DNA from: Nocardioides jiangsuensis
GTDB taxonomy: Bacteria > Actinomycetota > Actinomycetes > Propionibacteriales > Nocardioidaceae
DNA length: 64,000 nucleotides
Direction: 5' to 3'
Assembly (NCBI RefSeq): GCF_019679455.1
Contig: NZ_JAIEZQ010000002.1
Location: 1,178,001 to 1,242,000, forward strand
The first letter of the stretch is position 1. The number at the start of each line of letters is the position of its first letter. Positions 25,925 through 34,815 of this stretch are shown piece by piece. A program made the position numbers and the translations under genes. The notes beneath the pieces were generated by a model. That model made no database searches, was not told the origin of the DNA, and saw only the letters and a list, made by a program, of their open reading frames with translations.

Positions 25925-27015
25925 GGCTCGTCCGTCGAGGCCACGAGCCGGCGTGGTTGCCGGTCGCCGCGGTCGCCGTCGCGGTCCTGGTCACGGTGGC
26001 GCTGAGTGCGATCCCGATCCGGCTGGCCGGGGCGAACCCGCGGGCGGCGTTCGAGCGGTACCTCCTCGTCCCGCTGAGCTCGACCCTCGGGCTGTACGAG
26101 GTGATGCTGACCGCGACACCGTTGCTGTTCACGGGCATCGCGGTGGCGATCGCGTTTCGGGCGGGCTACTGGAACATCGGTGCCGAGGGGCAGTTCCTCA
26201 TGGGTGCTGTCGGCACCACCGCGGTGGCGCTCAACGCACCCGACCTCCCGTCGTGGGCCGCGTTGCCGCTGGGGTTCGTCGCCGGTGGGCTCGGCGGGCT
26301 GGCCTGGGCCTGGCTGCCCGCCTGGCTGAAGCGGCGTGGGGCCATCGACGAGGTCGTCACGACCCTGCTGCTCAACCCGGTCGCCCTGCTCGTCGTCCAG
26401 GGGCTTCTGAACGGACCGTGGCGCAACAGCGAGACCGGCTTCACCGACTCCGACCGCTTCGGGGCCGGCTACGACCTGCCGCCTCTCATCTCGGGCAGCC
26501 GCGTGCACTGGGGGTTCGGCGTGGCCGTGGTGATCGTCGTCATCACCTGGTTCGTGTTCACCAAGACCGCTGTGGGGATGCAGATCCGGGCGTCAGGGCA
26601 GGCGCCCGACGCGGCGAAGTTCAGCGGGATCCCCGTCGCGAGGCTGCGTTTTCGCTCCGCTCTGGTGTCGGGTGCGGTGGCCGGCGCCGGAGGGGCGTCG
26701 CAAGTCATGGGCGTGCAGCACCAGCTGACGCAGGGCATCTCCAACAACTACGGCTACACCGGCATCATCGTCGCGACGCTGGCCGCGCTCAGCCCCGTGG
26801 GCGTCGTGCTGGTCGCCGTACTCCTGGCCGACATCGCGGTGGGAGCGGAGAACGTGTCGCTCGTCCTCCAGGTGCCAACGCAGCTCGGTGCGATCTTCGC
26901 GGCACTGCTGCTGCTCACGGTGCTCTCCGCCATGGAGCTGCGGCACTACCGGCTCGCCCGATCGGGTCGGCGAAGACATGGAGCGACGCCGGTGTCCGCG
27001 GAGGAGGCATCATGA
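25921..27015 (+). CDS. ABC permease, nucleoside-type (first)
   Basis: 364 residues from an ATG overlapping the ATPase stop. It is strongly hydrophobic with about 8-10 helices and has the branched-chain/BMP permease signatures FRAGYWNIGAEGQFLMGA and GIPVARLRFRSALVSGAVAGAGG. It should form the channel heterodimer with the next permease. An earlier GTG in frame lies inside the ATPase gene and is rejected. Confidence 0.9.
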   Translation: MRLVRRGHEPAWLPVAAVAVAVLVTVALSAIPIRLAGANPRAAFERYLLVPLSSTLGLYEVMLTATPLLFTGIAVAIAFRAGYWNIGAEGQFLMGAVGTTAVALNAPDLPSWAALPLGFVAGGLGGLAWAWLPAWLKRRGAIDEVVTTLLLNPVALLVVQGLLNGPWRNSETGFTDSDRFGAGYDLPPLISGSRVHWGFGVAVVIVVITWFVFTKTAVGMQIRASGQAPDAAKFSGIPVARLRFRSALVSGAVAGAGGASQVMGVQHQLTQGISNNYGYTGIIVATLAALSPVGVVLVAVLLADIAVGAENVSLVLQVPTQLGAIFAALLLLTVLSAMELRHYRLARSGRRRHGATPVSAEEAS

Positions 27016-27911
27016 GCATCAACGTCCTTGCGCTGCTCAGCGCCATGCTGACCATCGCGACGCCGCTGGTGTGGGCGGGCATCGGCGAGCTGATCGTCGA
27101 GAAGACCGGGGTCCTCAACCTCGGCATCGAGGGCACGATGTACCTCGGGGCGTTCATCGGCTTCCTGGTCGCGCTGCGCAGCGGCTCGCCGTGGCTCGGG
27201 CTCATCGCCGCGATCGGCGGAGGCGTGGTCGCAGGGCTCCTGATGGGGCTGCTCACCGTGACGCTGGGCCTGAACCAACACGTGTCCGGGCTCGGCGTGA
27301 CGCTTCTGTTGATCGCGGCCTGCGAGTTCGCGTTCCGCCTGCTCTACACCGGGGCTCGTCCGACCCTCGAGGACAAGTTCCAGGTGCTGCTCCCCGACGT
27401 GCCGGTGCTCGACCAGCACTGGCTGACCTACGTCGCCTTCCTGGTGCTCGCGCCGGCTGCCTGGTGGGTGCTGCGCGCCACGGGCATGGGGTACCGGCTC
27501 CAGGCGGTGGGGGAGAACTTCGAGGCCGCCGACGTGGCGGGGATCTCCGTGACGGCGACCCGCTACGTCGCGCTCATGGTGGGCGGGGCACTGATGGCGA
27601 TCGGCGGCGCGTTCCTCACGCTCGCGGTGCTCGGCAACTTCACCCTCGACATCATCAACGGGCGCGGGTGGGTCTGCATCGCGCTCGTCATCTTCGCCAA
27701 GTGGCGGGTGTGGCCGGTCGTGCTCGGCGCCCTGATCTTCGCCGGGACGGATGCGCTGCAGCTGCAGCTGGCGATCACGAAGACCTTCAGCGACATCCCG
27801 CGCGAGCTCATGCTCGCCCTGCCGTACCTCGCGGTGATCGCGGCCCTCGCCGTGTGGGGTCGCAAGGTGCACTACCCGGCGTCGTACCTGCAGGCGTATC
27901 GGCGCGGCTGA
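27012..27911 (+). CDS. ABC permease, nucleoside-type (second)
   Basis: 299 residues; the ATG overlaps the preceding stop by 4 bases. Signatures of the second permease of BMP systems are present: GIGELIVEKTGVLNLGIEGTMYLGAF, here split between helices, and GISVTATRYVALMVGGALMAIGGAFL. About nine membrane helices. With the upstream genes it completes a nucleoside or nucleobase importer in the order receptor, ATPase, permease, permease. Confidence 0.9.
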   Translation: MSINVLALLSAMLTIATPLVWAGIGELIVEKTGVLNLGIEGTMYLGAFIGFLVALRSGSPWLGLIAAIGGGVVAGLLMGLLTVTLGLNQHVSGLGVTLLLIAACEFAFRLLYTGARPTLEDKFQVLLPDVPVLDQHWLTYVAFLVLAPAAWWVLRATGMGYRLQAVGENFEAADVAGISVTATRYVALMVGGALMAIGGAFLTLAVLGNFTLDIINGRGWVCIALVIFAKWRVWPVVLGALIFAGTDALQLQLAITKTFSDIPRELMLALPYLAVIAALAVWGRKVHYPASYLQAYRRG

Positions 27912-27953
27912 CGCCACCCGACGATCTGATGCCACCGACCAAGGAGAGAACCG

Positions 27954-28403
27954 ATGACAGACGAAGAGCTCCTCACCCTCGCGATCGCCGAGGCCAGGGT
28001 GGGCCTGGCCGAAGGCGGCATCCCCATCGGCGCCGCGCTCGCCCAGGGAGACCGGCTCCTCGGCGTCGGCCACAACCGCCGCGTCCAGATGGGCAGCGCC
28101 ATCCGGCACGGCGAGACCGACTGCCTGGAGAACGTCGGGCGGCTCCCCGCGACGGTCTACAGCGAGTCGACGATGGCGACCACGCTGTCACCGTGCGACA
28201 TGTGCACCGGCGCGATCTTGCTGTACGGCATCCCGCGGGTCGTCGTGGGGGAGAACAAGACGTTCTACGGCGGGGAGGACTACCTGCGCTCTCGCGGTGT
28301 CGAGGTGGTCGTGCTCGACAGCCAGGAGTGCGTGTCGATGATGGAACAGTTCATCGCCCAGAACTCCGAGCTCTGGAACGAGGACATCGGTGAGTCGACC
28401 TGA
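27954..28403 (+). CDS. Cytosine deaminase (zinc-dependent, fungal-type small form)
   Basis: 149 residues. The zinc-site motifs are HGETDCLEN (His ligand and proton-shuttle Glu) and LSPCDMCTGAILLYGIPRVVVGE (two Cys ligands), with the length and tail (EDIGE) of yeast-type cytosine deaminases. It would convert cytosine to uracil and ammonia in the cytoplasm. Located 42 bases after the permease with an AAGGAGAGAA ribosome site, it probably acts on what the transporter imports. Related nucleoside deaminases cannot be wholly excluded. Confidence 0.85.
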   Translation: MTDEELLTLAIAEARVGLAEGGIPIGAALAQGDRLLGVGHNRRVQMGSAIRHGETDCLENVGRLPATVYSESTMATTLSPCDMCTGAILLYGIPRVVVGENKTFYGGEDYLRSRGVEVVVLDSQECVSMMEQFIAQNSELWNEDIGEST

Positions 28404-28464
28404 CCCACCACATCACTCCGCCGGACCACGGTCTCGTGGCGAGCGCGAACCGGCCCGGCCGGGG

Positions 28465-29076
28465 TCACTCCTTCGGCTTGACGCGCGCGAGTGCGGCGGC
28501 GAGGACGGCGACGCGGCCCTCGGGTGCCAGGTCGGCCAGCTCTCTCGGCTCGGCGGGAAGCCCGAGCTTCTCGGCCGACTTCAAGGCACGGTCGTCGAAG
28601 TACGGCCACACCTCCGGCCACACGTCCTGCACCTCGCGGCAGAAGATCCGGGCTCCGGTCGGGCCGATGCGGGGGAACGACGCGATCACCCTCGCCAGGT
28701 CGTCGGCGGCGTTCTCGCCCTGGGGCCGGATCCGGCGCAGATCGCCGCCGTACTCGTCGAGCACCATCCTCGACAGCTCCTCGAGCTTGGTCGCCGTGCT
28801 CTCGTCGTAGCGTCGGTAGCTGCCGCGGCCCAGCGCCTCGACCCGCTGCCGCCACGTCGAGTCGAGCATCTTCTGCGGGGTGCGCCAGCCGGCGCGGAAC
28901 AGCTCCCGCGCGGCCTTCACGGCGATGTCGGCGGAGATCCGGGTCGAGGACAGCATGGTCAGCACCAGCAGCTCGAAAAGCGGGGACGGCTTGTCCGCGA
29001 GCTCGATCCCGGCGGCCTCGGCGTACGTCGTGCCGTGCTCCCGCAGGAGCTCGTCGACCACGGACTGACGCGACAT
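28465..29076 (-). CDS. HhH-GPD endonuclease III-like protein
   Basis: 203 residues from the ATG at 29076 (an in-frame ATG at 29127 would add 17 basic residues). The helix-hairpin-helix region is FPRIGPTGARIF and a conserved Asp follows in VWPYFDDRAL, as in endonuclease III. The catalytic Lys of the hairpin (normally GRKTA) is missing and no iron-sulfur Cys cluster is present at the C-terminus. It may be a monofunctional glycosylase or a non-catalytic DNA binder. It follows the debranching gene on the same strand with a 57-base gap. Confidence 0.65.
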   Translation of the reverse strand: MSRQSVVDELLREHGTTYAEAAGIELADKPSPLFELLVLTMLSSTRISADIAVKAARELFRAGWRTPQKMLDSTWRQRVEALGRGSYRRYDESTATKLEELSRMVLDEYGGDLRRIRPQGENAADDLARVIASFPRIGPTGARIFCREVQDVWPEVWPYFDDRALKSAEKLGLPAEPRELADLAPEGRVAVLAAALARVKPKE

Positions 29077-29133
29077 GCCGCGGCGTACCCGGGGAGCACG
29101 GCGGACAAACGGCGGGAGCGCCAGCACTTGTGG

Positions 29134-31014
29134 CTAGGATCGCCTGCCCGCACGTCGCCCGAGTGCTCGTGCGACCGGTACGACTGACGTCGCGGCCCAG
29201 GCCTGGGGGCGGCACGAGGCCGGGTAGGGGACCGGCGGCCACACCTCGTCGGCCCGGTGGCCGCCGAACAGCTCGGGCAGCCGGTAGTCGAACCCCTCGG
29301 CCGCGGTCAGGAGGCCCTCGGCGACCTGGGCTGCCTCTTCGGTGAACCCGTCCCGAAGCATCCCGTCGATGACGATGCCGGTGTCGTGCGACCACACCGA
29401 GCCGGCGTGGTACCGCAGCGGCCAGTAGGCGCCGTTGGTGGTCGAGAGCGTGCGGATGCCGTAGCCCGAGAACATCGTCGGGTCGAGCAGGCGCTCCACC
29501 ACGATCCGCTGCTCCTCGGGGTCGAGGATGCCGGTGCCGAGCAGGTGCCCGATGTTCGAGCTCACCCCGTCGACGGGTCGCTTCTTGGCGTCGAGTGCGA
29601 GGGCGGGGTAGCGGCCCTGCTGGTCCAAGCACCAGAACGCCGTGCGGAACCGCTCCTTCAGCGCTGCGGCCCAGGAGCGCCATGCGTCGCCGCCGGAGCG
29701 GCCGAAGGCGTCGAGCAGCGCCGCGCCGTTCAGTGCCGCCTCGTAGGCGTAGGCCTGCACCTCGCACAGCGCGATCGGACCCTCGGCGATCGTGCCGTCG
29801 TGCCAGCGGATCGAGTCTCCGGAGTCCTTCCAGCCCTGGTTGGCCAGGCCGTGGCCGGTGGTGTCGAGGTACTCCAGGAAGCCGTCGCCGTCGGAGTCGC
29901 CGTACTCCCCGAGCCAGGTCAACGCCGCCTCGAGGTTGTCGAGGAGCGCGGTGACGTCGGCGTCGGGCATGCCGGCTCGCCAGGTGTCGTGGAGCAGGTT
30001 GATCCACAGCGGCGTCGCGTCGATGGTGCCGTAGTAGACCGGCGGCAGATGGAAGCCTTCGGAGTCGTGGGCGACATCGGTACGCCGCACCTCATGGAGG
30101 ATCTTGCCGGGCTGCTCCGCCGTCTCCTCGTCGACCTTCGTCCCCTGCCGTGCCGCGAGCGCGCGCAGCGTTCCCTCGGCGAGGGACCGGTCCACCGGCA
30201 GCAGCATCCGGGCCGCGATGAGCGAGTCGCGGCCGAACATCGTGTAGAACCACGGCGCGCCGGCGGCCAGGAACACCGCGTCCCGAAGCGAGCGGTCGGC
30301 GATGCGCAGACTGTTGAGGTCCGAGAAGGCCCGGTCTGCCAGCCGCTGGAGCCGCTGGTCGGAGGTGTCGACCTTCGGCGTCGGAACCGGCGGCGCCGGC
30401 GTGCCGAGGATGGGCGCGGCCGCGTCGTCCGCACGCAGCGACCAGCCCACGGTGACCTCGGCGCCGGGGGAGAGGTTCACCTGCCACCGAACGGCGACCT
30501 CAGAGCCGAACACGTCCGCCTCGCCCTCGTCGACGGTCACCTCGGCGGTGGTGTCGTCGTCGCGCCACGACCACCGGAAGCCGCCGGGCTGCGGCCGGTC
30601 CCGTGCGCTGCGACCGGACTTGATCTGCTCCATCGACGTCCGGTCCAGGCCGAGCACGAGCTCGAGGTCGAGGTCGACCTGCTCGCGCAGCGCCGAGCCG
30701 ATCCGGAGCTCCTCGGACACGCCGTCGACCGAGGCGCGCCGGGTGCGGTGGATGGTGAGCAGGGGATCGGGCACCTCGGCCGGCGCGGTCACGACGTACA
30801 CGAACCTGACCTCGGTCGCGGAGCGCATTTGCGTCGAGACGTGCCGCAGCTCGTGCTCGGCGACGGTGAGGCGGGCGTCGGAGACGATCCGCTCGTCGCC
30901 GCAGTAGATCCCCTCGGCGCCGTCACCCATCGCGCCGTCCGGTTGCGACCAGGCCTGGACCGGGGCGTGGAAGACACCGGTCAGATGGGCGAGGTACGGC
31001 TGGGTGAGGGTCAT
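29134..31014 (-). CDS. Glycogen debranching enzyme-like amylo-alpha-1,6-glucosidase
   Basis: 626 residues. An N-terminal beta-sandwich of about 190 residues (YLAHLTGVFHAPVQAWSQPDGAM) matches the GDE N-terminal domain, and an (alpha/alpha)6 barrel follows with APWFYTMFGRDSLIAARML, YYGTIDATPLWINLLHDT, GLANQGWKDSGDSI, and the acidic motif IALCEVQAYAYEA. Such cytoplasmic glucosidases release glucose from alpha-1,6 branches or short oligosaccharides. Divergent from a LacI regulator and an oligosaccharide importer, it probably processes the imported sugar. No signal peptide is seen. Confidence 0.83.
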   Translation of the reverse strand: MTLTQPYLAHLTGVFHAPVQAWSQPDGAMGDGAEGIYCGDERIVSDARLTVAEHELRHVSTQMRSATEVRFVYVVTAPAEVPDPLLTIHRTRRASVDGVSEELRIGSALREQVDLDLELVLGLDRTSMEQIKSGRSARDRPQPGGFRWSWRDDDTTAEVTVDEGEADVFGSEVAVRWQVNLSPGAEVTVGWSLRADDAAAPILGTPAPPVPTPKVDTSDQRLQRLADRAFSDLNSLRIADRSLRDAVFLAAGAPWFYTMFGRDSLIAARMLLPVDRSLAEGTLRALAARQGTKVDEETAEQPGKILHEVRRTDVAHDSEGFHLPPVYYGTIDATPLWINLLHDTWRAGMPDADVTALLDNLEAALTWLGEYGDSDGDGFLEYLDTTGHGLANQGWKDSGDSIRWHDGTIAEGPIALCEVQAYAYEAALNGAALLDAFGRSGGDAWRSWAAALKERFRTAFWCLDQQGRYPALALDAKKRPVDGVSSNIGHLLGTGILDPEEQRIVVERLLDPTMFSGYGIRTLSTTNGAYWPLRYHAGSVWSHDTGIVIDGMLRDGFTEEAAQVAEGLLTAAEGFDYRLPELFGGHRADEVWPPVPYPASCRPQAWAATSVVPVARALGRRAGRRS

Positions 31015-31086
31015 GCAGCGCCTCCTGGAGCGGATGGATCGACGGTCGGTTCGTACATCGCTACATCACGTCTGCGAGACGACCTC

Positions 31087-31171
31087 TTGACAGGGGCGAC
31101 TGCGTGAAACCACGATGCCGGTAGCGCGTTGAACGTTCAAAATCTGATTTGTATGGCTTTTGAACGTTCAT
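31087..31171. promoter_or_regulatory. Divergent promoter region with two LacI-type operators
   Basis: TTGACA lies at 31087-31092 with a weak CACGAT 18 bases on. Downstream are two near-identical palindromes: TTGAACGTTCAA (31129-31140) and TTGAACGTTCAT (31160-31171). Their centres are 31 bases apart, about three helical turns, which suits cooperative binding. The central CG is typical for LacI-family operators. They lie between the minus-strand debranching gene (start 31014) and the regulator start at 31235, so both directions could be controlled. Confidence 0.7.
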
Positions 31172-31234
31172 CGTACGCACGTCAGCACCACTGATCGCCA
31201 CTGCTCGGGGCGGCGATCTCGGGTTGGAAGGGGG

Positions 31235-32317
31235 ATGCGGACGATGGCAGGCAAGCCCACCCTCGTCTCCCTCGCGCGCGAGCTCGGCGTGTCCCGCCAG
31301 ACCATCTCCAACGCGCTCAACGCGCCGCACCGGGTCAACGTCCGCACCCTCGAGCGCGTCCTCCCGGCGATCGAGGAGTCCGGCTACCGCCCGCACGTCG
31401 CCGGCCGCCAGCTGCGCACCCGCCGCTCCCGCAACCTCGCGATGCGGCTCTTCGCATCGGCCGACGGCATCAACGGCGCGATCCTCGACCGGTTCCTGCA
31501 CGCGCTCACCGAGGCCGCCCAGCGCGACGGCTACCGGCTCACCCTGTTCACCGCCCCGGACGACGAGGGCGAGGTCGCCGCGATCGACGAGCTGCTCTCC
31601 ACCGCCGACATCGACGGCTTCGTGCTCACCAGCACCCACCACGACGACGCGCGCACCGCCTGGCTGCTCGAGCACGACGTACCCTTCGTCGCCTTTGGCC
31701 GGCCGTGGAGCAGCGAGGACCCGTTCGAGGCCCCGCATCCGTGGGTGGACGTGGACGGCGGATCCGGTACGTCGGACGCGACCGTCCACCTGCTCGAACG
31801 CGGCCACCGCCGAATCGGGTTCCTCGGCTGGCCGGCCGGGTCCGGCGTCGGCGACGACCGCCGCGGGGGGTGGCAACGCGCCCTAGACGCCGCCGGGGTC
31901 GATCCGGCGACCGACGAGCTCTCCCTCGGCGTCGAGGACAGCGTGGCCGAGGGTGCCCGGGGAGCCCGCGACCTGTTCGCCCGCGGCGCCACCGCGCTGG
32001 TCTGCGCGAGCGACTCGCTGGCGATCGGCGCCGTCGCCGCCTGGCGCCAGGGGACACCCGACGCGAGCGCGGAGGTGCCGGTGATCGGCTTCGACGACAC
32101 CCCGGTCGCCGCCGCCCTCGGCCTCTCCAGCGTCCGCCAGCCGATCGAGCAGGTCGCCGAGCAGACAGTCACCCTGCTGCTGAAGCGGTTCACCGGAGGC
32201 GCCGGCGGCACCGCGGCTCCCGAGCACGTGCTGCTGCCGGCGTCGCTGGTCCTGCGCACGCCCGATCCCCACCTCCTAGGCCTGCCGCCACCGGGACCGG
32301 GGCACCCCCGCCCATGA
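31235..32317 (+). CDS. LacI-family transcriptional regulator
   Basis: 360 residues from the ATG at 31235, which has GGAAGGGGG just upstream; the ATG at 31244 is an alternative. The helix-turn-helix is PTLVSLARELGVSRQTISNA, the hinge is HVAGRQLRTRRS, and a periplasmic-binding-like effector domain follows (GFVLTSTHHDDARTAWLL, RRIGFLGWPAG, VPVIGFDDTPVAAAL, SSVRQPIEQVAEQ). It probably represses the divergent debranching enzyme and the downstream importer until an oligosaccharide binds. The upstream twin palindromes are its likely sites. Confidence 0.88.
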   Translation: MRTMAGKPTLVSLARELGVSRQTISNALNAPHRVNVRTLERVLPAIEESGYRPHVAGRQLRTRRSRNLAMRLFASADGINGAILDRFLHALTEAAQRDGYRLTLFTAPDDEGEVAAIDELLSTADIDGFVLTSTHHDDARTAWLLEHDVPFVAFGRPWSSEDPFEAPHPWVDVDGGSGTSDATVHLLERGHRRIGFLGWPAGSGVGDDRRGGWQRALDAAGVDPATDELSLGVEDSVAEGARGARDLFARGATALVCASDSLAIGAVAAWRQGTPDASAEVPVIGFDDTPVAAALGLSSVRQPIEQVAEQTVTLLLKRFTGGAGGTAAPEHVLLPASLVLRTPDPHLLGLPPPGPGHPRP

Positions 32318-32375
32318 CCCCGGGAGTCAGGCCATCCACCAGTCCACGCAATAGCAGCAATGAAGGAGTCAGTAG

Positions 32376-33650
32376 ATGAACCCTCACGGGGACACGATCC
32401 GTCGGACACGCAGGGGGCGCCGGCTCGCGCTCATGTCGGTCGGAGCCGCGGCGACCATGATGCTCGCCGCATGCGGCGGCGGATCCGGCTTCGAGGACCA
32501 GGGAGCCGCCGCCGAGCAGAAGAGCGACGCCCCGATCTCCGTGCTCATCGGCTCCTCCGGGGACGCCGAGACGAAGGCCGTCGAGGACTCGGTGAAGTCA
32601 TGGTCGGACGAGTCCGGCGTCAAGGCCGAGGTGCAGGTGGCCTCGGACCTCAACCAGCAACTTGCGCAGGGGTTCGCCGGTGGCGAGCCGCCGGACGTGT
32701 TCTACCTGTCGACCGACTCGCTGGCGTCGTACGCCTCGAACGGCTCGCTCGAGCCCTACGCGGCCGACCTGGAGAACGCCGACGCGTTCTTCCCGTCGCT
32801 GCGTGAGGCGTTCACCTACGACGACGAGTTCTGGTGCGCGCCCAAGGACTTCTCCACGCTCGCGCTGGTAATCAACACCAAGCTGTGGGACCAGGCCGGT
32901 CTCACCGACGCAGACATCCCCACCGACTGGGACGGGCTGCGCGCGGCGGCCGAGAAGCTGACCAAGGGCAAGCAGGTCGGCCTGGTGTTCGGTCCTGAGT
33001 ACCAGCGGATCGGCACGTTCTTCGAGCAGAACGGCGGCGGGCTGACCAACGACGAGGGCACCGAGGCCACCGTGAACAGCCCGGAGAACGTCGAGGCGCT
33101 CACCTTCGTGAAGGACATGATGAAGGACGGCGTCGCGGCGTACTCCTCCGACGTCGGCGCCGGCTGGGGCGGTGAGGCGTTCGGCAAGGAGCTCGGCGCG
33201 ATGACGATCGAGGGCAACTGGATCGAAGGCGCGATGAAGAACGACTTCCCCGGCGTCGACTACAAGGTCGTCAAGCTGCCCGCCGGTCCCGCCGGCGAAG
33301 CCACCCTGCAGTACACCAACTGCTGGGGCGTCGCCGCCCAGAGCGACAACATCGACGGCGCGAAGTCCCTGGTCGAGCACCTGACCACGCCCGAGCAGCA
33401 GATGGCGTTCGCCGAGGCGTTCGGCGTGATGCCGTCCGTCGAGGAGGTCGCCGACGAGTGGAGGGCGAAGTACCCGGACCTCGCGGCGTTCATCGACGGT
33501 GCGGACACCGCGGCGAACCTGCCCACGCAGGAGGGTGCGGCCGACGTCATCTCCGAGATGAACGCGCAGCTCGCCACGCTGAAGGACAAGGAGCCGCAGC
33601 AGATCCTCGACAGCGTCCAGAAGAACATGGAAGCGGTCGTCTCCCAGTAG
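32376..33650 (+). CDS. Oligosaccharide ABC transporter substrate-binding lipoprotein
   Basis: 424 residues; the ATG has AAGGAG 9 bases upstream. The signal peptide ends in a lipobox (MMLAAC), and the mature part is a family 1 solute-binding protein (ISVLIGSSGDAETKAVED, GEPPDVFYLSTDSL, FSTLALVINTKLWDQAGL, VAAYSSDVGAGWGGEAFGKE). Aromatic residues (FW, W in GAGWGG) suit sugar stacking. It precedes two MalF/MalG-type permeases; no ATPase gene is in the cluster, so a shared MsmK/MsiK-type ATPase elsewhere is expected. Together with the debranching enzyme an alpha-glucan oligosaccharide is a reasonable substrate. Confidence 0.88.
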   Translation: MNPHGDTIRRTRRGRRLALMSVGAAATMMLAACGGGSGFEDQGAAAEQKSDAPISVLIGSSGDAETKAVEDSVKSWSDESGVKAEVQVASDLNQQLAQGFAGGEPPDVFYLSTDSLASYASNGSLEPYAADLENADAFFPSLREAFTYDDEFWCAPKDFSTLALVINTKLWDQAGLTDADIPTDWDGLRAAAEKLTKGKQVGLVFGPEYQRIGTFFEQNGGGLTNDEGTEATVNSPENVEALTFVKDMMKDGVAAYSSDVGAGWGGEAFGKELGAMTIEGNWIEGAMKNDFPGVDYKVVKLPAGPAGEATLQYTNCWGVAAQSDNIDGAKSLVEHLTTPEQQMAFAEAFGVMPSVEEVADEWRAKYPDLAAFIDGADTAANLPTQEGAADVISEMNAQLATLKDKEPQQILDSVQKNMEAVVSQ

Positions 33651-33662
33651 TCGGTTCCCGTC

Positions 33663-33696
33663 CGGTGGTCCCCGCTCTCCGCGGCGGGGACCACCG
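33663..33696 (+). terminator. Strong intercistronic stem-loop after the binding-protein gene
   Basis: CGGTGGTCCCCGC, loop TCTCCGCG, GCGGGGACCACCG: a perfect 13-bp stem. It begins 12 bases after the binding-protein stop and ends 18 bases before the first permease start. No T-run follows, so partial attenuation or 3' stabilisation of the upstream message is the likely role, giving more binding protein than permease. Confidence 0.65.
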
Positions 33697-33714
33697 CTGA
33701 CCCAGGAGTGGCAG

Positions 33715-34815
33715 ATGGCATCACCAGGCAAGGTCCGGGCCCGTGGAGGGTTGGGCAGCAACAAGGCACGGCAGGCGTTCGCCGGGTGGATCTTCATCGC
33801 TCCGGTGGTCGTGCTGCTCGGCCTCTTCCTGTTCGTGCCGGTGTTGATGGCCGCCTGGGTGAGCGTCTCGGACTGGACCGGCCGCGGCAGCCCGTTCTCC
33901 TCCGACGTCGGGTTCGTGGGGGCGGAGAACTACTCGCGGATCCTGTTCGGCGGCGGGCTGGACACGCAGGACTTCGGAACGGCGATCCGCAACAACTTCT
34001 ACTACGTGCTGCTGGTCGTGCCGCTGCAGACGGCCCTGTCGCTCTTCCTCGCGGTGCTGGTCAGCAAGCGGATCCTGCGCGGTCGGGGGTTCTTCCGGAC
34101 CGCTTTCTACTTCCCGTCGGTGACCAGCTCGGTCGCCATCACCGTGCTCTGGCTGTTCCTGTTCAACGCGACGGGAGTGATCAACAAGATCCTCTCGTGG
34201 GTGAGCATCGACGGGCCCAACTGGTTCGCCGACCCGCGCGGCGTGCTCCACATCGTCTTCGGCGTGCTCGGCGTGGACACCGCGCCCTCGGCGTTGGCGG
34301 GCAGTGAGTTCCTGGGGATCTCGTGGTGGGAGTGGCTCGCCGGACCCTCGGTCGCGATGAGCGCCTTCATCATGATGGCCATCTTCACGACGTCGGGCAC
34401 GTTCATGCTGCTCTTCATCGCGGCGCTCCAGAACATCGGTCCGGAGATCCACGAGGCGGCGATGATCGACCAGGCCAACGCCTGGCAGCGCTTCTGGCAC
34501 GTCACCCTGCCGATGCTGCGGCCAACGTTGTTCACCGTGCTCACGCTGGGTCTGATCGGCACGTGGCAGGTCTTCGACCAGATCTACACCGGGACGCGGG
34601 GAGGGCCGGCGAAGACGACGCTGACCCCGGCGTACCTCTCCTTCAACGCCGCCTTCAACCAGCAGGACTGGGGCGAGGGCGCCGCCATCGCGTTCCTGCT
34701 CTTCGCGATCATCGTGTTCTTCACGCTCGTGCAGCGCTGGGTGCTGCGGGACAGGGACAAGGTGTCGACTCGCGGCCGCAGGGCCCGTGCGGTGGCCGTG
34801 GAGGGGGAGCGATGA
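33715..34815 (+). CDS. Sugar ABC permease, MalF type
   Basis: 366 residues with six or more helices. The cytoplasmic EAA loop reads IHEAAMIDQANAWQRFWHVTLPMLRPT, with EAAxxDxAxxxxxFxxxxLP conserved, the contact for the ATPase. A 40-residue insert lies between helices 3 and 4 (DGPNWFADPRG region), somewhat long for the family. The start follows the stem-loop with an AGGAG ribosome site, and the 3' end overlaps the second permease by 4 bases. Confidence 0.88.
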   Translation: MASPGKVRARGGLGSNKARQAFAGWIFIAPVVVLLGLFLFVPVLMAAWVSVSDWTGRGSPFSSDVGFVGAENYSRILFGGGLDTQDFGTAIRNNFYYVLLVVPLQTALSLFLAVLVSKRILRGRGFFRTAFYFPSVTSSVAITVLWLFLFNATGVINKILSWVSIDGPNWFADPRGVLHIVFGVLGVDTAPSALAGSEFLGISWWEWLAGPSVAMSAFIMMAIFTTSGTFMLLFIAALQNIGPEIHEAAMIDQANAWQRFWHVTLPMLRPTLFTVLTLGLIGTWQVFDQIYTGTRGGPAKTTLTPAYLSFNAAFNQQDWGEGAAIAFLLFAIIVFFTLVQRWVLRDRDKVSTRGRRARAVAVEGER

